From contig NZ_CAJGZM010000003.1 of assembly GCF_904846175.1 (NCBI RefSeq), positions 310,001-374,000 on the forward strand: DNA of 64,000 nucleotides, written 5' to 3'. Every line of letters begins with the position of its first letter. Within the stretch, counting starts at the first letter, position 1. This document shows, in pieces, positions 8,482 through 17,205 of the stretch. Under the pieces are notes generated by a model. It did no database searches. It was given only the letters and a program-made list of their open reading frames with translations, and was not told the origin of the DNA. This DNA is from Psychrobacter immobilis (GTDB taxonomy: Bacteria > Pseudomonadota > Gammaproteobacteria > Pseudomonadales > Moraxellaceae). A program made the position numbers and the translations under genes.

Positions 8482-10902
8482 ATGTCATTATTGGACTCAG
8501 TATTGCCGTCAGAACCTACCAAAAAAATGATGATGAATGAGCCTGTCGATTCGCTTTTTGATAAAACGGCAAGCAATTTGGTCGGTAAACCCATTAACCG
8601 TGTCGATGGCTCACTAAAGGTCAGCGGAAAAGCGCCTTATTCGGCAGAGATTTATAGAGAAAATCAAGTGTATGGCGTGTTAGTCAGTGCCAAGATTGCC
8701 AAAGGACAAGTGGAAAATATCGATAGTAGCGCTTTAGATGATATTCCTGGCATCATTAAAGTCGTTACCGATCCGCAGCATTTTTTGCGAAACTCACAGC
8801 AAGGCGGCGAAACCAAAGCGCCGACACAGGGCGCCAGCGAGATTTTTTATCATGGGCAACCGATTGCCGTGGTCATTGCCGAAACCTTTGAGGCGGCGAC
8901 CGAAGGTGCTAACGCTATCAAAGTCATTTATAAAGACGAAACTGAACAAGCGGCATTGAACTTTACCAAAGAGCTTGCAAGCGCCCATGATGTCGATGAA
9001 AAAAAAGGTGCAGATAAAAATGCTATAAAAGGTGATCCAGAACAAGGGCTTGCCGATTCTCCCGTTACGCTTGACCGCTTTTATCATACGCCAAGCCAGA
9101 GCAATTCGCCGATGGAGCCGCACGCGACGCTGGCCTATTGGGAAGACGATAAGCTCATCATGTACACCTCAAACCAGATGATCGCCTCTTGTAAGCAGCA
9201 AGTGATGGACGCTTTGAACTTAAATAAAGATCAGGTGCAATTGATCTCTTATTTTGTCGGCGGTGGCTTCGGTAGTAAGTTAGGCATTGCACCTGAATCG
9301 ATTGCCGCAGCGATTGCAGCAAAAGAGCTTGGGCGCCCTGTGCTGATTAGTATGACGCGTCCGCAAGTGATGGAAGCGACCGTCAGGCGCTCAAACACTC
9401 GTCAACGTATTGCTATCGGCTGTGATAAAGATGGCATCATCAATACCATGATTCACGATACCGTCAGTAGTAATTTACCGGGTGAGGCATTTTTTGAGCC
9501 GACGGCTTTGTCTACTAAATATTTATACCGCGGTGAAAATCGCCGCGTTAATTATAAAAAAGTAGATATGAATCAGGTGCTTTCTGGCTCTATGCGTGCG
9601 CCTGGCGAAGCGGTCGGTATGATTGCGGTTGAATGTGCGATGGATGAATTGGCCACGCAATTGAATATTGATCCGCTTGAGCTGCGCCGCCGTAACGAGC
9701 CTGAGCAAGATCCAAGCCAAGATATCCCGTTTTCAACGCGGCAACTGCTTGCCTGTATGGAGCAAGGGGCCGCGCAGTTTGGTTGGGAGCAGCGTAACCC
9801 TAAACCTTCCAGTCAGTTAGAGGGCGATTGGTGGATTGGCACTGGTATGGCAGCATCCGCCCGCGGTAACCAGTTAAAACCTTCAGAAGCGCGGGCGACA
9901 CTGAAAATTGATCATTCCAAAGCACTTGGCGTTAAAGCCATTATCGAAACCGATATGACTGATATCGGTACTGGCTCTTATACGGTGTTTTCTCAGGTGG
10001 CCGCTGATTTACTGGGCTTGCCGATAGACCATATCGAGATGAAATTGGGCGATAGTGAATTGCCACCTGCAGTTGGTTCAGGTGGTAGCATGGGCGCAGC
10101 AAGCGCTGGTAGTGGGGTTTATCTCGCCTGTGAGCAACTGCGTGAAATGCTGGCAGAAAAAGTTGGTCTTTATCCAGATACTATTCAGCTGGATAAAGGT
10201 CAGATTAAACAAGCAGGCGAGCATGAGCCTAGTATTTTAGAAGCAGCGGTAGAAGCGCTTAAAGATAAAGCGCTAGATTTAAAACATCAAGTCACTGAAA
10301 AAACAGGTTTAGCATTACCCAAGTCTGCTGCAGAAAAATACGATTTTAGCAATTTTCAGTCTTATGCACTGGCAGATATTATCGCTGAATACGATGAGCA
10401 AAAGATTAGTGCTAAAGGTCAAATCGCGCCGGGTAAAAATGCCAAGAGCCACCGTCAGGCGTCTTTTGGTGCTAACTTTGCAGAAGTGGCCGTGCATAGA
10501 GTGACTGGCGAGATTCGCGTGAAACGCATGGTAGGTGCATTCGCCGCTGGTCGAATTTTAAATCATAAAACCGCTACTTCGCAGTGCTATGGCGGCATGG
10601 TGTTTGGCATCGGCTCGGCGCTAATGGAGGAAGTCATCCATGATAAGCGCGATGGTCGCCTCTGTAACCATGACCTTGCTGAATACCATATTCCGGTCAA
10701 TGCCGATGTGCCGCAACTAGAGGTGATATTGGTGGAAGAGGATGACCCTTATACCAACCCCATGCATATCAAAGGGATTGGTGAGACGGCGATTTCTGGC
10801 GCGGCAGCAGCCATCGCCAACGCGATTTATAACGCAGTTGGCGTGCGCGTTTACGATTTCCCAATCACGCTTGATAAGCTGCTTTATGAATTGCCCGAGT
10901 AG
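8482..10902 (+). CDS. Molybdenum hydroxylase catalytic subunit (PaoC-like)
   Basis: The molybdopterin-binding large subunit, 806 residues, somewhat longer than the roughly 730 of E. coli PaoC. The extra length appears as charged segments near residues 165-180 and 570-650. Visible family features are KPINRVDGSLKVSGKAPYSAEI at the start, FVGGGFGSKLG, SGSMRAPGEAVGMIAVECAMDELA, GSGGSMGAASAG, and the C-terminal IKGIGETAISG with the catalytic glutamate. The PaoABC relationship suggests oxidation of aldehydes, often aromatic, to acids. It is the last structural gene; a terminator-like hairpin follows 75 bases on, before the maturation genes. Confidence 0.93.
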   Translation: MSLLDSVLPSEPTKKMMMNEPVDSLFDKTASNLVGKPINRVDGSLKVSGKAPYSAEIYRENQVYGVLVSAKIAKGQVENIDSSALDDIPGIIKVVTDPQHFLRNSQQGGETKAPTQGASEIFYHGQPIAVVIAETFEAATEGANAIKVIYKDETEQAALNFTKELASAHDVDEKKGADKNAIKGDPEQGLADSPVTLDRFYHTPSQSNSPMEPHATLAYWEDDKLIMYTSNQMIASCKQQVMDALNLNKDQVQLISYFVGGGFGSKLGIAPESIAAAIAAKELGRPVLISMTRPQVMEATVRRSNTRQRIAIGCDKDGIINTMIHDTVSSNLPGEAFFEPTALSTKYLYRGENRRVNYKKVDMNQVLSGSMRAPGEAVGMIAVECAMDELATQLNIDPLELRRRNEPEQDPSQDIPFSTRQLLACMEQGAAQFGWEQRNPKPSSQLEGDWWIGTGMAASARGNQLKPSEARATLKIDHSKALGVKAIIETDMTDIGTGSYTVFSQVAADLLGLPIDHIEMKLGDSELPPAVGSGGSMGAASAGSGVYLACEQLREMLAEKVGLYPDTIQLDKGQIKQAGEHEPSILEAAVEALKDKALDLKHQVTEKTGLALPKSAAEKYDFSNFQSYALADIIAEYDEQKISAKGQIAPGKNAKSHRQASFGANFAEVAVHRVTGEIRVKRMVGAFAAGRILNHKTATSQCYGGMVFGIGSALMEEVIHDKRDGRLCNHDLAEYHIPVNADVPQLEVILVEEDDPYTNPMHIKGIGETAISGAAAAIANAIYNAVGVRVYDFPITLDKLLYELPE

Positions 10903-10978
10903 TTATCCTTACGTAATCCAGATAAATAGGATAATTGGAATAAACGAGTTGGTAACTCATAGTTAATAACTGATATCA

Positions 10979-11012
10979 GCAACCCGCTAGCGATTATTAC
11001 TAGTGGGTTTTT
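10979..11012 (+). terminator. Terminator after the molybdenum hydroxylase structural genes
   Basis: AACCCGCTAG pairs with CTAGTGGGTT (one G-T pair) over a nine-base loop, followed by T's. It may reduce expression of the downstream xdhC-type gene relative to the subunits. Confidence 0.75.
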
Positions 11013-11079
11013 ACGAGATAAAAATCCTGGATTTAATCATTAAAACTAAAATAAGAATAAATAACATATAAGAGGGGTT

Positions 11080-12333
11080 ATGAATCAGGTCGCTGATATT
11101 CTGAAACTAGCTAGCGAAGTACAGCAGCACAACATCGATGCGGTGTTAGCAACGGTAGTGCGCACCGAAGGCTCGGCATATCGTCGGGCTGGCGCAATGA
11201 TGCTTATCTGCGCTGATGGGCGCTCGGTTGGCATGATTAGCGGTGGCTGCTTGGAGCCGCATATTATCAAACGTGCTTTTTGGTTGACGCGTAACGGCGC
11301 TAATGTGCAGGTTTATCAAACTGGTGATGAGCAGTTGGATGAAGAGGTCGGATATGGCGATAATAGCGATTTTAACAGCGAGAATAACTTTACCAGTGAG
11401 CTAAATTTTGGTTTGGGCTGTAACGGCAAGGTGCATGTGCTGTTTGAGCGTTTGACGGCCGCAATGCCGTTTTTAGAAGTTATTAACCATGTTCGTCGTA
11501 GCCAACAACCTGCAACGATAGCGACTTTAATTCGCTCAAATGATAATCGCCATTTGCCGATTGGACTGCGCCTTGATTTAGAAAACTATATTGCTGAAGA
11601 TAAAACAACTTTTATTAGTAATGTTAACACTTGCACTCAAGCTTTGATTGACGACTCGAATGCTTTTACTCACGAGATTAAAGAGTTAGTTAAAACTCTA
11701 TCAACGTATGAGATTTCTGACAAAAACACCGAATACGTTATCTTAAAAAATGGCGATATAACCACAGAATGGCTCATCGAGCGTCTACAGCCGCAACACC
11801 GTTTGCTTATTTGCGGCGCTGGTAATGATGTGATGCCGCTTGTGAGCATGGCCAAACTACAGGACTGGCATGTCACCGTTATCGATAGCCGCGCCCAATA
11901 TGCCACGCGATTGCGTTTTCCCGAAGCTGATATCGTGATGGCGGTATCATTAGACGATGATGAAAAACTGCTTAAACTGAGTAATAATGCGGCTGTCGCG
12001 TTGATGTCGCACAGTTTGACCCAAGACCGTGCCCGTCTTTCGCTATTATTAGAACATCCTACTCATTATAAGTATCTTGGACAATTAGGCCCAAGTTATC
12101 GAACCGAGCGCTTAGTTAATGAGATTCGTGCAGTTAAAAATAATCCTGAGTGTCTAAATAACGGCGTGAAAAAACTCCATTATCCAATTGGTTATAAATT
12201 AGGCGGCGACGGCCCTGAAGCCTTAGCACTTGGCATCATGGCACAAATAAGCGCCGTTATGCATAAGCAGACTGCGCCTGTTAATTTTCTAGATAGCAAT
12301 AATACCAAACCTGAAATATTGAGCTGTATATGA
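11080..12333 (+). CDS. XdhC/CoxI-family molybdenum cofactor insertion chaperone (PaoD-like)
   Basis: A 417-residue protein that in this family binds the molybdenum cofactor, promotes its sulfuration and delivers it to the apo-enzyme. The N-terminal XdhC/CoxI domain shows AVLATVVRTEGSAYRRAGA and GMISGGCLEPHI. The C-terminal Rossmann domain starts with RLLICGAGNDVMPLVSMA and continues to YLGQLGPSYRTERL. Between them, about residues 160-230, lies a poorly conserved charged linker that makes it longer than usual. It ends four bases into the nucleotidyltransferase gene, so the two are coupled. Its client is presumably the enzyme encoded just upstream. Confidence 0.9.
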   Translation: MNQVADILKLASEVQQHNIDAVLATVVRTEGSAYRRAGAMMLICADGRSVGMISGGCLEPHIIKRAFWLTRNGANVQVYQTGDEQLDEEVGYGDNSDFNSENNFTSELNFGLGCNGKVHVLFERLTAAMPFLEVINHVRRSQQPATIATLIRSNDNRHLPIGLRLDLENYIAEDKTTFISNVNTCTQALIDDSNAFTHEIKELVKTLSTYEISDKNTEYVILKNGDITTEWLIERLQPQHRLLICGAGNDVMPLVSMAKLQDWHVTVIDSRAQYATRLRFPEADIVMAVSLDDDEKLLKLSNNAAVALMSHSLTQDRARLSLLLEHPTHYKYLGQLGPSYRTERLVNEIRAVKNNPECLNNGVKKLHYPIGYKLGGDGPEALALGIMAQISAVMHKQTAPVNFLDSNNTKPEILSCI

Positions 12334-13127
12334 ATCAAAATGATTCGACGTCAAATAGCGCCGCAATACCAAATCAAAACTCTAACCAGCAAACCAATCA
12401 TGCCATTATTATTCTAGCCAGTGGACTCAGTCGTCGTCTTGGTCAAGCCAAACAGCTGCTTTGTAAAAATGGTGTTCCTCTCATTAGGCATATGCTACAA
12501 CTCGCAATAACTACAAGTCCGCAAGCTATCATCATTGTCATTCCTAAAGGAGCAGGGAAGATAGCCAATGAGATAGCAAAACTGAGCGACACCCATCTAA
12601 ATGTCAAAATTATTATCAACCAAACTCCCGAAACAGGTATGGGACACAGTCTTTATATTGCTATTGAGGCGCTAACTCAATTTGTTAATGATAAAAACTT
12701 TAATCATAAAGTGGTTGATCGAGTGTTAATCATGGGTGTTGACCAAATTCTATTGGATCTTGAACATGCAAAAGAGTTGCTAGCCGATAAGCATTTAGTG
12801 GTTGCCAGCGGTTATGGGCATTGGCAGATTTTCGATACGTTGCCAAAAGATGGGCATAGTGAGCGTAAAGCTGGTGCCAGTCATGAGTCGACAAATCTTA
12901 TCGTTGGTCTACCATTGGTTATTGATTATCTGCTACTTAAACAGTGGCAGTTTAATTTAAGTGGAGACAAAGGCCTACGTCATTTAATTAGAGCGTTACC
13001 GCCGCATCAATTGACAGTGGTGAATAATCCTAAGCTTAGCTACGATATCGATACCTCAGAGCAGCTCGCTTATGCCAGACAACAGGGCTGGGTTGACGAT
13101 GTGCTATGTGGCTTAATATGGTATTAG
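12330..13127 (+). CDS. Molybdenum cofactor cytidylyltransferase-like protein (MocA family)
   Basis: A 265-residue MobA-like NTP transferase. The nucleotide-binding signature is ILASGLSRRLGQAKQLL near residue 30, a variant of the usual LAAGxSxRxGxxK. Further motifs are TGMGHSLYIA and MGVDQILLD, where a metal-binding aspartate is expected. In E. coli MocA converts Mo-MPT to the cytosine dinucleotide form used by PaoABC and XdhABC, which agrees with the position here. An N-terminal tail of about 22 residues is N/Q/S rich. It overlaps the preceding xdhC-type gene by four bases. Confidence 0.85.
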   Translation: MNQNDSTSNSAAIPNQNSNQQTNHAIIILASGLSRRLGQAKQLLCKNGVPLIRHMLQLAITTSPQAIIIVIPKGAGKIANEIAKLSDTHLNVKIIINQTPETGMGHSLYIAIEALTQFVNDKNFNHKVVDRVLIMGVDQILLDLEHAKELLADKHLVVASGYGHWQIFDTLPKDGHSERKAGASHESTNLIVGLPLVIDYLLLKQWQFNLSGDKGLRHLIRALPPHQLTVVNNPKLSYDIDTSEQLAYARQQGWVDDVLCGLIWY

Positions 13128-13309
13128 ATAGTTAAGAGAGAAGAGCTAGGAGTGTCACTCAAATAGCAGATATCAGGCTTATGATTACAATGCAATGCCC
13201 AAACTTAAATAGTAACAGGAATACTCGAATCTATTACTACGGTCGTACAAGAGTGCAAATTGTCTGATATATAATTTGATTTTTGTTAACTATGAAATAA
13301 GGGCGTCTT

Positions 13310-13831
13310 ATGAGTCGTACATTATGGCTAGTAGTTGGTATCATCAGTATTTTGGGTGGTATCTTTGCTTTTTTTAACCCTCTTAGCGCCAGTTTCGCCG
13401 CCGAACAATTGGCTGGATTTGTATTTCTTCTCGTTGGTGTTTTACAGTTTATCGCCCTGTTTCGTGCTTGTACCACGACGGGTAAAGTGCTGGCGGCTAT
13501 TGGTGGTGTACTTGGCATATTTATCGGTATTGAGCTGCTACAAAACCCGCTACAAGGTATCTTAACCTTGACTATGGTTATTGCTATTTTATTTATGGCA
13601 ACAGGTATCGTCAGAGTGGTTGTCGCTTTTGGTTTACGTAGAACGGTAGCTTTTGTGCCAATATTAATCTCAGGGCTTATCTCAATTGCGTTGGCTATCA
13701 TGATTTTTACCAGCTATCCGCAGTCAGCGACCTATATTCTCGGCGTCCTATTGGCGGTTGAGCTGATATCTAATGGTATCTCATTAATCATGTATTCACG
13801 TGTACAACCACCTTTGGTTAGCCGCTTATAA
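13310..13831 (+). CDS. DUF308 / HdeD-family membrane protein
   Basis: A 173-residue, very hydrophobic protein with about six closely spaced membrane segments. It shows the DUF308 repeats: LVVGIISILGGIFAFFNPLSA and a second copy around GIVRVVVAFGLR. HdeD of E. coli, in the same family, is linked to acid resistance at high cell density; that role cannot be assumed here. It stands alone with a terminator 55 bases downstream. Confidence 0.82.
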   Translation: MSRTLWLVVGIISILGGIFAFFNPLSASFAAEQLAGFVFLLVGVLQFIALFRACTTTGKVLAAIGGVLGIFIGIELLQNPLQGILTLTMVIAILFMATGIVRVVVAFGLRRTVAFVPILISGLISIALAIMIFTSYPQSATYILGVLLAVELISNGISLIMYSRVQPPLVSRL

Positions 13832-13884
13832 ACTCGTAAGCTTATGAATGACACTAGCAATAAGTCATGCTATAAAATTTATAA

Positions 13885-13915
13885 AAAAGACGCCGTAAAA
13901 TGGCGTCTTTCTTTA
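13885..13915 (+). terminator. Rho-independent terminator
   Basis: AAAGACGCC pairs with GGCGTCTTT around a seven-base loop and ends in a T-rich stretch; it lies between the DUF308 gene and the convergent methyltransferase gene. Confidence 0.85.
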
Positions 13916-13956
13916 TTTTAAAAGCTATTCTATAAGCAATCATGTCTTCTAAGAGT

Positions 13957-14616
13957 TTAGCGCGAAAACGTCAAAATATGCCCCTTAAAAGGTAGCTCAA
14001 GATAAGAAGTATCCTCAGGTTTGACGTGCTTACTGCTAAAGCCAAACTCAACCATTTTATTGGTCAGCTTGTTTTTGCGTCCGCGACCAGGGTCAACGAC
14101 GATGACTTCACAAGTTGGCAAAGCATGACGTTCAATAAACTCCGCCAAGATATCAATATGCTGGTCTTCATAAAGCAAATCGCTACCGATAATGATATCA
14201 AACTTGCCAAGATGGCTATTGTCTTCTGCCCAGTCTAAGCGCTCAAAGTTAATCTCTTTATTATTATTGAGCGTGGTGTTTCGATCCAAAAAGTACTCAA
14301 CCGTTGGGTGATAATCGGTCGCTGTGATATCAGCGTGACGATGGTTAAGCAATAAACTGGATAATGCCATACCGCACCCAACTTCTAAGATGCGCTTGCC
14401 AGCAATATCATAATCAAGCATATGATTGGCTAGCACCAAACTTGATGGCCAAATCACGCCAAACATCGGCCATGAAGCCGAGCAAATACCGAGGTCTAAT
14501 GCCTCATTATCAGGGTCACTAAATTGTTGATTGTCACGTAGGGTGCAAATATGGATATCGGTACTGCCAATTTCAATGGTTTGATAACGCACGCGCACGG
14601 TGGTCAGCGAAGTCAT
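13957..14616 (-). CDS. SAM-dependent methyltransferase (METTL/NNMT-like class I)
   Basis: From ATG 14616, which has TTAGGACAG upstream, the protein has 219 residues; the longer reading from GTG 14667 lacks a clear site. Motif I is KRILEVGCGMALSSLLL with an acidic ITATDYHP partner, and the post-I motif is FDIIIGSDLLYED. This pattern is shared with lysine protein methyltransferases of the METTL21/23 type and with nicotinamide N-methyltransferase-like proteins. The acceptor is unknown. It has no signal peptide and no operon partner. Confidence 0.8.
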   Translation of the reverse strand: MTSLTTVRVRYQTIEIGSTDIHICTLRDNQQFSDPDNEALDLGICSASWPMFGVIWPSSLVLANHMLDYDIAGKRILEVGCGMALSSLLLNHRHADITATDYHPTVEYFLDRNTTLNNNKEINFERLDWAEDNSHLGKFDIIIGSDLLYEDQHIDILAEFIERHALPTCEVIVVDPGRGRKNKLTNKMVEFGFSSKHVKPEDTSYLELPFKGHILTFSR

Positions 14617-14918
14617 AAACTGTCCTAAAAAATAAGTAAGAATGCAAGGGTTGGCAAAGGATGCCACTTTCGAGGAATATATGTATTACAAAAGGTGGTT
14701 TGAAGCTCGTAAATGTGTAGATGTCTATCACGGATAACTGTTAAATGGTTATAGCCAGTATGACCTAACATTTGACAACTTGCTGTTAATTTTGAGGGTG
14801 TTCTTATTGCCGTATGAGTTTATGCAGGGAGCAGTGTTAATGGCAAAAAGCAAAGCGTGGAAAGGATAGTGGCAGCAGTTATACAACCATCATCATGAGA
14901 CCACCTAATAGCAAGGCA
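14617..14918. other. Intergenic stretch without a recognised gene
   Basis: Upstream of the methyltransferase gene and downstream of the minus-strand cluster ending at 14987. I see no open frame with a plausible start and no known RNA; the terminator of the cluster closes it at 14919-14955. Confidence 0.5.
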
Positions 14919-14955
14919 TAAAAAATGCACCCCTTGTGATTAAAGGGTGCATTTA
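14919..14955 (-). terminator. Terminator of the 14987-18429 minus-strand cluster
   Basis: Read on the minus strand, AAATGCACCC pairs with GGGTGCATTT around a short loop and continues into a T-run; it sits 32 bases past the stop of the last cluster gene. Confidence 0.85.
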
Positions 14956-14986
14956 TATCAAGCCGCTAACTTAATTAAGTAAGGAG

Positions 14987-15601
14987 TTAATTGGTAAATC
15001 TAAGCCCAGATGTTTTTAACGCCCATACCAGCTCAACAAAGGCGCGATTGTTGGTTAAAGGTTCACCATCGATGATAAGCACGTAGCCTGAACCATCAAT
15101 CCAGAGAAATACAAAACTGGTTTCAGGAATCAGCAAATCCACTTGCTGAAAAAAAGAAATGGCTTGGCTTTCTACCGCCCAGCCGCGTTGTTTTTGGCGC
15201 AGCATAAAGCCTGAAAAATCAGCAGCAGCCACACTGAGCATATCCGCTTCTTCTTGGCTATAACCAATCCGTGCCAGACAAAAACCTTCATCAGAACCAA
15301 TCGCCGCACGGCGTTTACCAGACAAGCTTGAAACGACATAGGGTAAAAACTGATCTAATGGTAAGTTGGGGGCTGGCAAAAACAGCGAAAGTTTTTCAAT
15401 CCAACCATGTTCTAAAAAGCTATCTAACCACTGATCAGAATAGCGTTCGAGCCAATCAGCGGCTAACAGTGTCTCGTTATGCGACAATAAATCTTGTAAG
15501 GATAGCTGCTCAGCCGTCGGTTCACTTTGCGAAAATGCCTCAAAAATACCGGCCGGGGTCAAAGTCAGATAGGTTTTATCAGCGTTTAAATAAGAAGACA
15601 T
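14987..15601 (-). CDS. Protein of unknown function, last gene of the Roadblock/PAS cluster
   Basis: I do not recognise this 204-residue protein. It has no signal peptide or membrane segment. It is acidic and leucine-rich, with the middle (about residues 85-145: LPYVVSSLSGKRRAAIGSDE, then FSGFMLRQKQRGW) and the C-terminal strands (FVFLWIDGSGYVLIIDGEPL) looking best ordered. The latter could be a sensor-like beta hairpin. It starts 51 bases after the 205-residue protein's gene and is followed by a strong terminator, so it is probably the end of the same transcript. Only a weak GGTAG-like ribosome-binding site precedes the ATG. Confidence 0.7.
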   Translation of the reverse strand: MSSYLNADKTYLTLTPAGIFEAFSQSEPTAEQLSLQDLLSHNETLLAADWLERYSDQWLDSFLEHGWIEKLSLFLPAPNLPLDQFLPYVVSSLSGKRRAAIGSDEGFCLARIGYSQEEADMLSVAAADFSGFMLRQKQRGWAVESQAISFFQQVDLLIPETSFVFLWIDGSGYVLIIDGEPLTNNRAFVELVWALKTSGLRFTN

Positions 15602-15652
15602 AGCGGCTACCAGTTAGATGAAGGTTTGTGATGGTATTAAAAAATAACCCAT

Positions 15653-16270
15653 TTAGGCTTTGGTGGTTTGATCAAGTTTTTGCTGACAATGATTCCAGCG
15701 GTCATTGAATTGCCAATCACTTTTACCCAAGCGAAACCAAACTAAGGAGAATGCTAGACGGTCATGACGAGCGATACAATGGGCAAAAAACTCGTTTTCG
15801 ATTTGCTCTATGGTGTCAAAGTCTTTATTATCACGCGCGAGCATCAAATCGCTGGTGATATCTTTCGCGATTTCTTTGGCGTCATCACTACTGATACGCA
15901 GTCGCTGGGTTTGTTCATTTAAGGATGGCGATACCAGTACGCTCCAACGCGTTGCTAGCATGCTGTTTTTTTGAATATAGCTTTTTTTATCGATGCAATC
16001 ACGAAAGCCTTGCTCGATATGCGGCAGCATGCGACCTTGCAAGCGGGTAAACATATTGGTGACATCATAGGGGATGTCGTACCAGCAGCCATAAAAGAAA
16101 TCGGCTACGGCACCTTGCAGCGGCTCTTTTTCGTTTAAAAGTAGCGCAGCATTGATACGTTGTTCGTGAAAATGACGATTGTTCGGTGCGATAAATATCT
16201 TACGTGAGTAAAGACGATAGACGCGCCGCGCCGCCATTTCACTTTCTTTGATGAGATCTAAATCAGACAT
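15653..16270 (-). CDS. Protein of unknown function in the Roadblock/PAS cluster
   Basis: I do not recognise this 205-residue soluble protein. It is rich in charged and aromatic residues and looks mainly helical: ESEMAARRVYRLYSR near the N-terminus, DFFYGCWYDIPYDVTNMFTR in the middle, and a C-terminal FSLVWFRLGKSDWQFNDRW. No catalytic motif is evident. AGGACA precedes the ATG at good spacing. It lies 182 bases downstream of the PhnD-like gene and 51 bases upstream of the other unknown gene, all on the minus strand. Confidence 0.7.
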   Translation of the reverse strand: MSDLDLIKESEMAARRVYRLYSRKIFIAPNNRHFHEQRINAALLLNEKEPLQGAVADFFYGCWYDIPYDVTNMFTRLQGRMLPHIEQGFRDCIDKKSYIQKNSMLATRWSVLVSPSLNEQTQRLRISSDDAKEIAKDITSDLMLARDNKDFDTIEQIENEFFAHCIARHDRLAFSLVWFRLGKSDWQFNDRWNHCQQKLDQTTKA

Positions 16271-16452
16271 AAGAGTGTCCTGTTAGCCATAGCTGTTATT
16301 CAATAAGTGCCGTTTAATGCTTATTGTTAAGCAGTTACTATGAAACAATTACTGCTAAACAAACATCATTAAAAGAGCGCTGTTAAACGAACGCTATTAA
16401 ATAACCACTATGACTTAAGTAAGATGCCAATTAACCATGAATCGCAAATAGG

Positions 16453-17202
16453 CTAATCAAGTAAAGTTTGCATCAAATCAATCATAAATTCAGCGTCTTC
16501 TTCATCCATGGCTTCAAAACCTTGCGGCATACCAAGTTCAGCCAACGCTTCTTTGCCATCATCATCGTTATGCAGATTCAGAATGGCATTCATAAGAATT
16601 TCTGTATCAGGAAAGCCGTCTTTAATGAGCAAGACGTGGCTGATATCTGCCAAATCACTCTCGATTAACACCGACAATTGCGCTTTGGTTAAGCGTGAAA
16701 AGCTATGAAAAATCTCTGCCAAAAAGAAAGCCGCTTGTGCTTCACCTTTAATCACTTGGCGCGCTGCTGCTTGATAAGTCTCAGTGACTGTCCAATTGAG
16801 GTCAGCTTCTTCGATATCGACCGCTTCAAGCAGGCGTAAACCAATCAATTTTACATCGCGGTTATCAGCCATAGCCACGGTAGCGCCAGCTTTGATGTCC
16901 TCTAAGTGATTAATGTCGCTATTTGCTGCAGCGGCGATGACCATCTCATCAGATTTACCGATAGGACGCGCAACCGCACGGTAGCCTTGCTCGCGGATAA
17001 GCGTGGCTGCATCAAAAGGGTTGGCATAAATGACTTGAATATCGCCTTGATTGATAATGGCTTCTTGTTCAGCATGCGAGGCGGGGATGTTTAGATGCAT
17101 GTTAAGATTGGCACGTTTTTGAATCAAGATGTTAAACATGTGCCAGCCTGCAAAACGCTCCGGCGAAAAATCAGGGGCGATTAACATATTATATGTCGTC
17201 AT
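16453..17202 (-). CDS. Cytoplasmic PhnD/SsuA-like periplasmic-binding-fold protein
   Basis: A 249-residue protein with the layout of PhnD-type substrate-binding proteins: MLIAPDFSPERFAGWHMFNIL, QVIYANPFDAATLIREQGYRAVARP, DEMVIAAAANSDINHLEDIKAGATVAMADN, and AAFFLAEIFHSFSRL. It has no signal peptide or lipobox and no ABC permease or ATPase nearby, so it is more likely a cytoplasmic ligand sensor than a transport protein. The last 40 residues are acidic. Its ATG lies three bases after the PAS gene stop, with GAGGAAG inside the PAS gene's end, so translation is probably coupled. The ligand is unknown. Confidence 0.8.
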   Translation of the reverse strand: MTTYNMLIAPDFSPERFAGWHMFNILIQKRANLNMHLNIPASHAEQEAIINQGDIQVIYANPFDAATLIREQGYRAVARPIGKSDEMVIAAAANSDINHLEDIKAGATVAMADNRDVKLIGLRLLEAVDIEEADLNWTVTETYQAAARQVIKGEAQAAFFLAEIFHSFSRLTKAQLSVLIESDLADISHVLLIKDGFPDTEILMNAILNLHNDDDGKEALAELGMPQGFEAMDEEDAEFMIDLMQTLLD

Positions 17203-17205
17203 GAT

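Noticed and set aside
13237..13701. 154-residue frame on the minus strand opposite the DUF308 gene
   Set aside because: It is fully antisense to a well-supported membrane protein, is Thr/Ile/Pro-rich as expected from the complement of hydrophobic codons, and has no domain.
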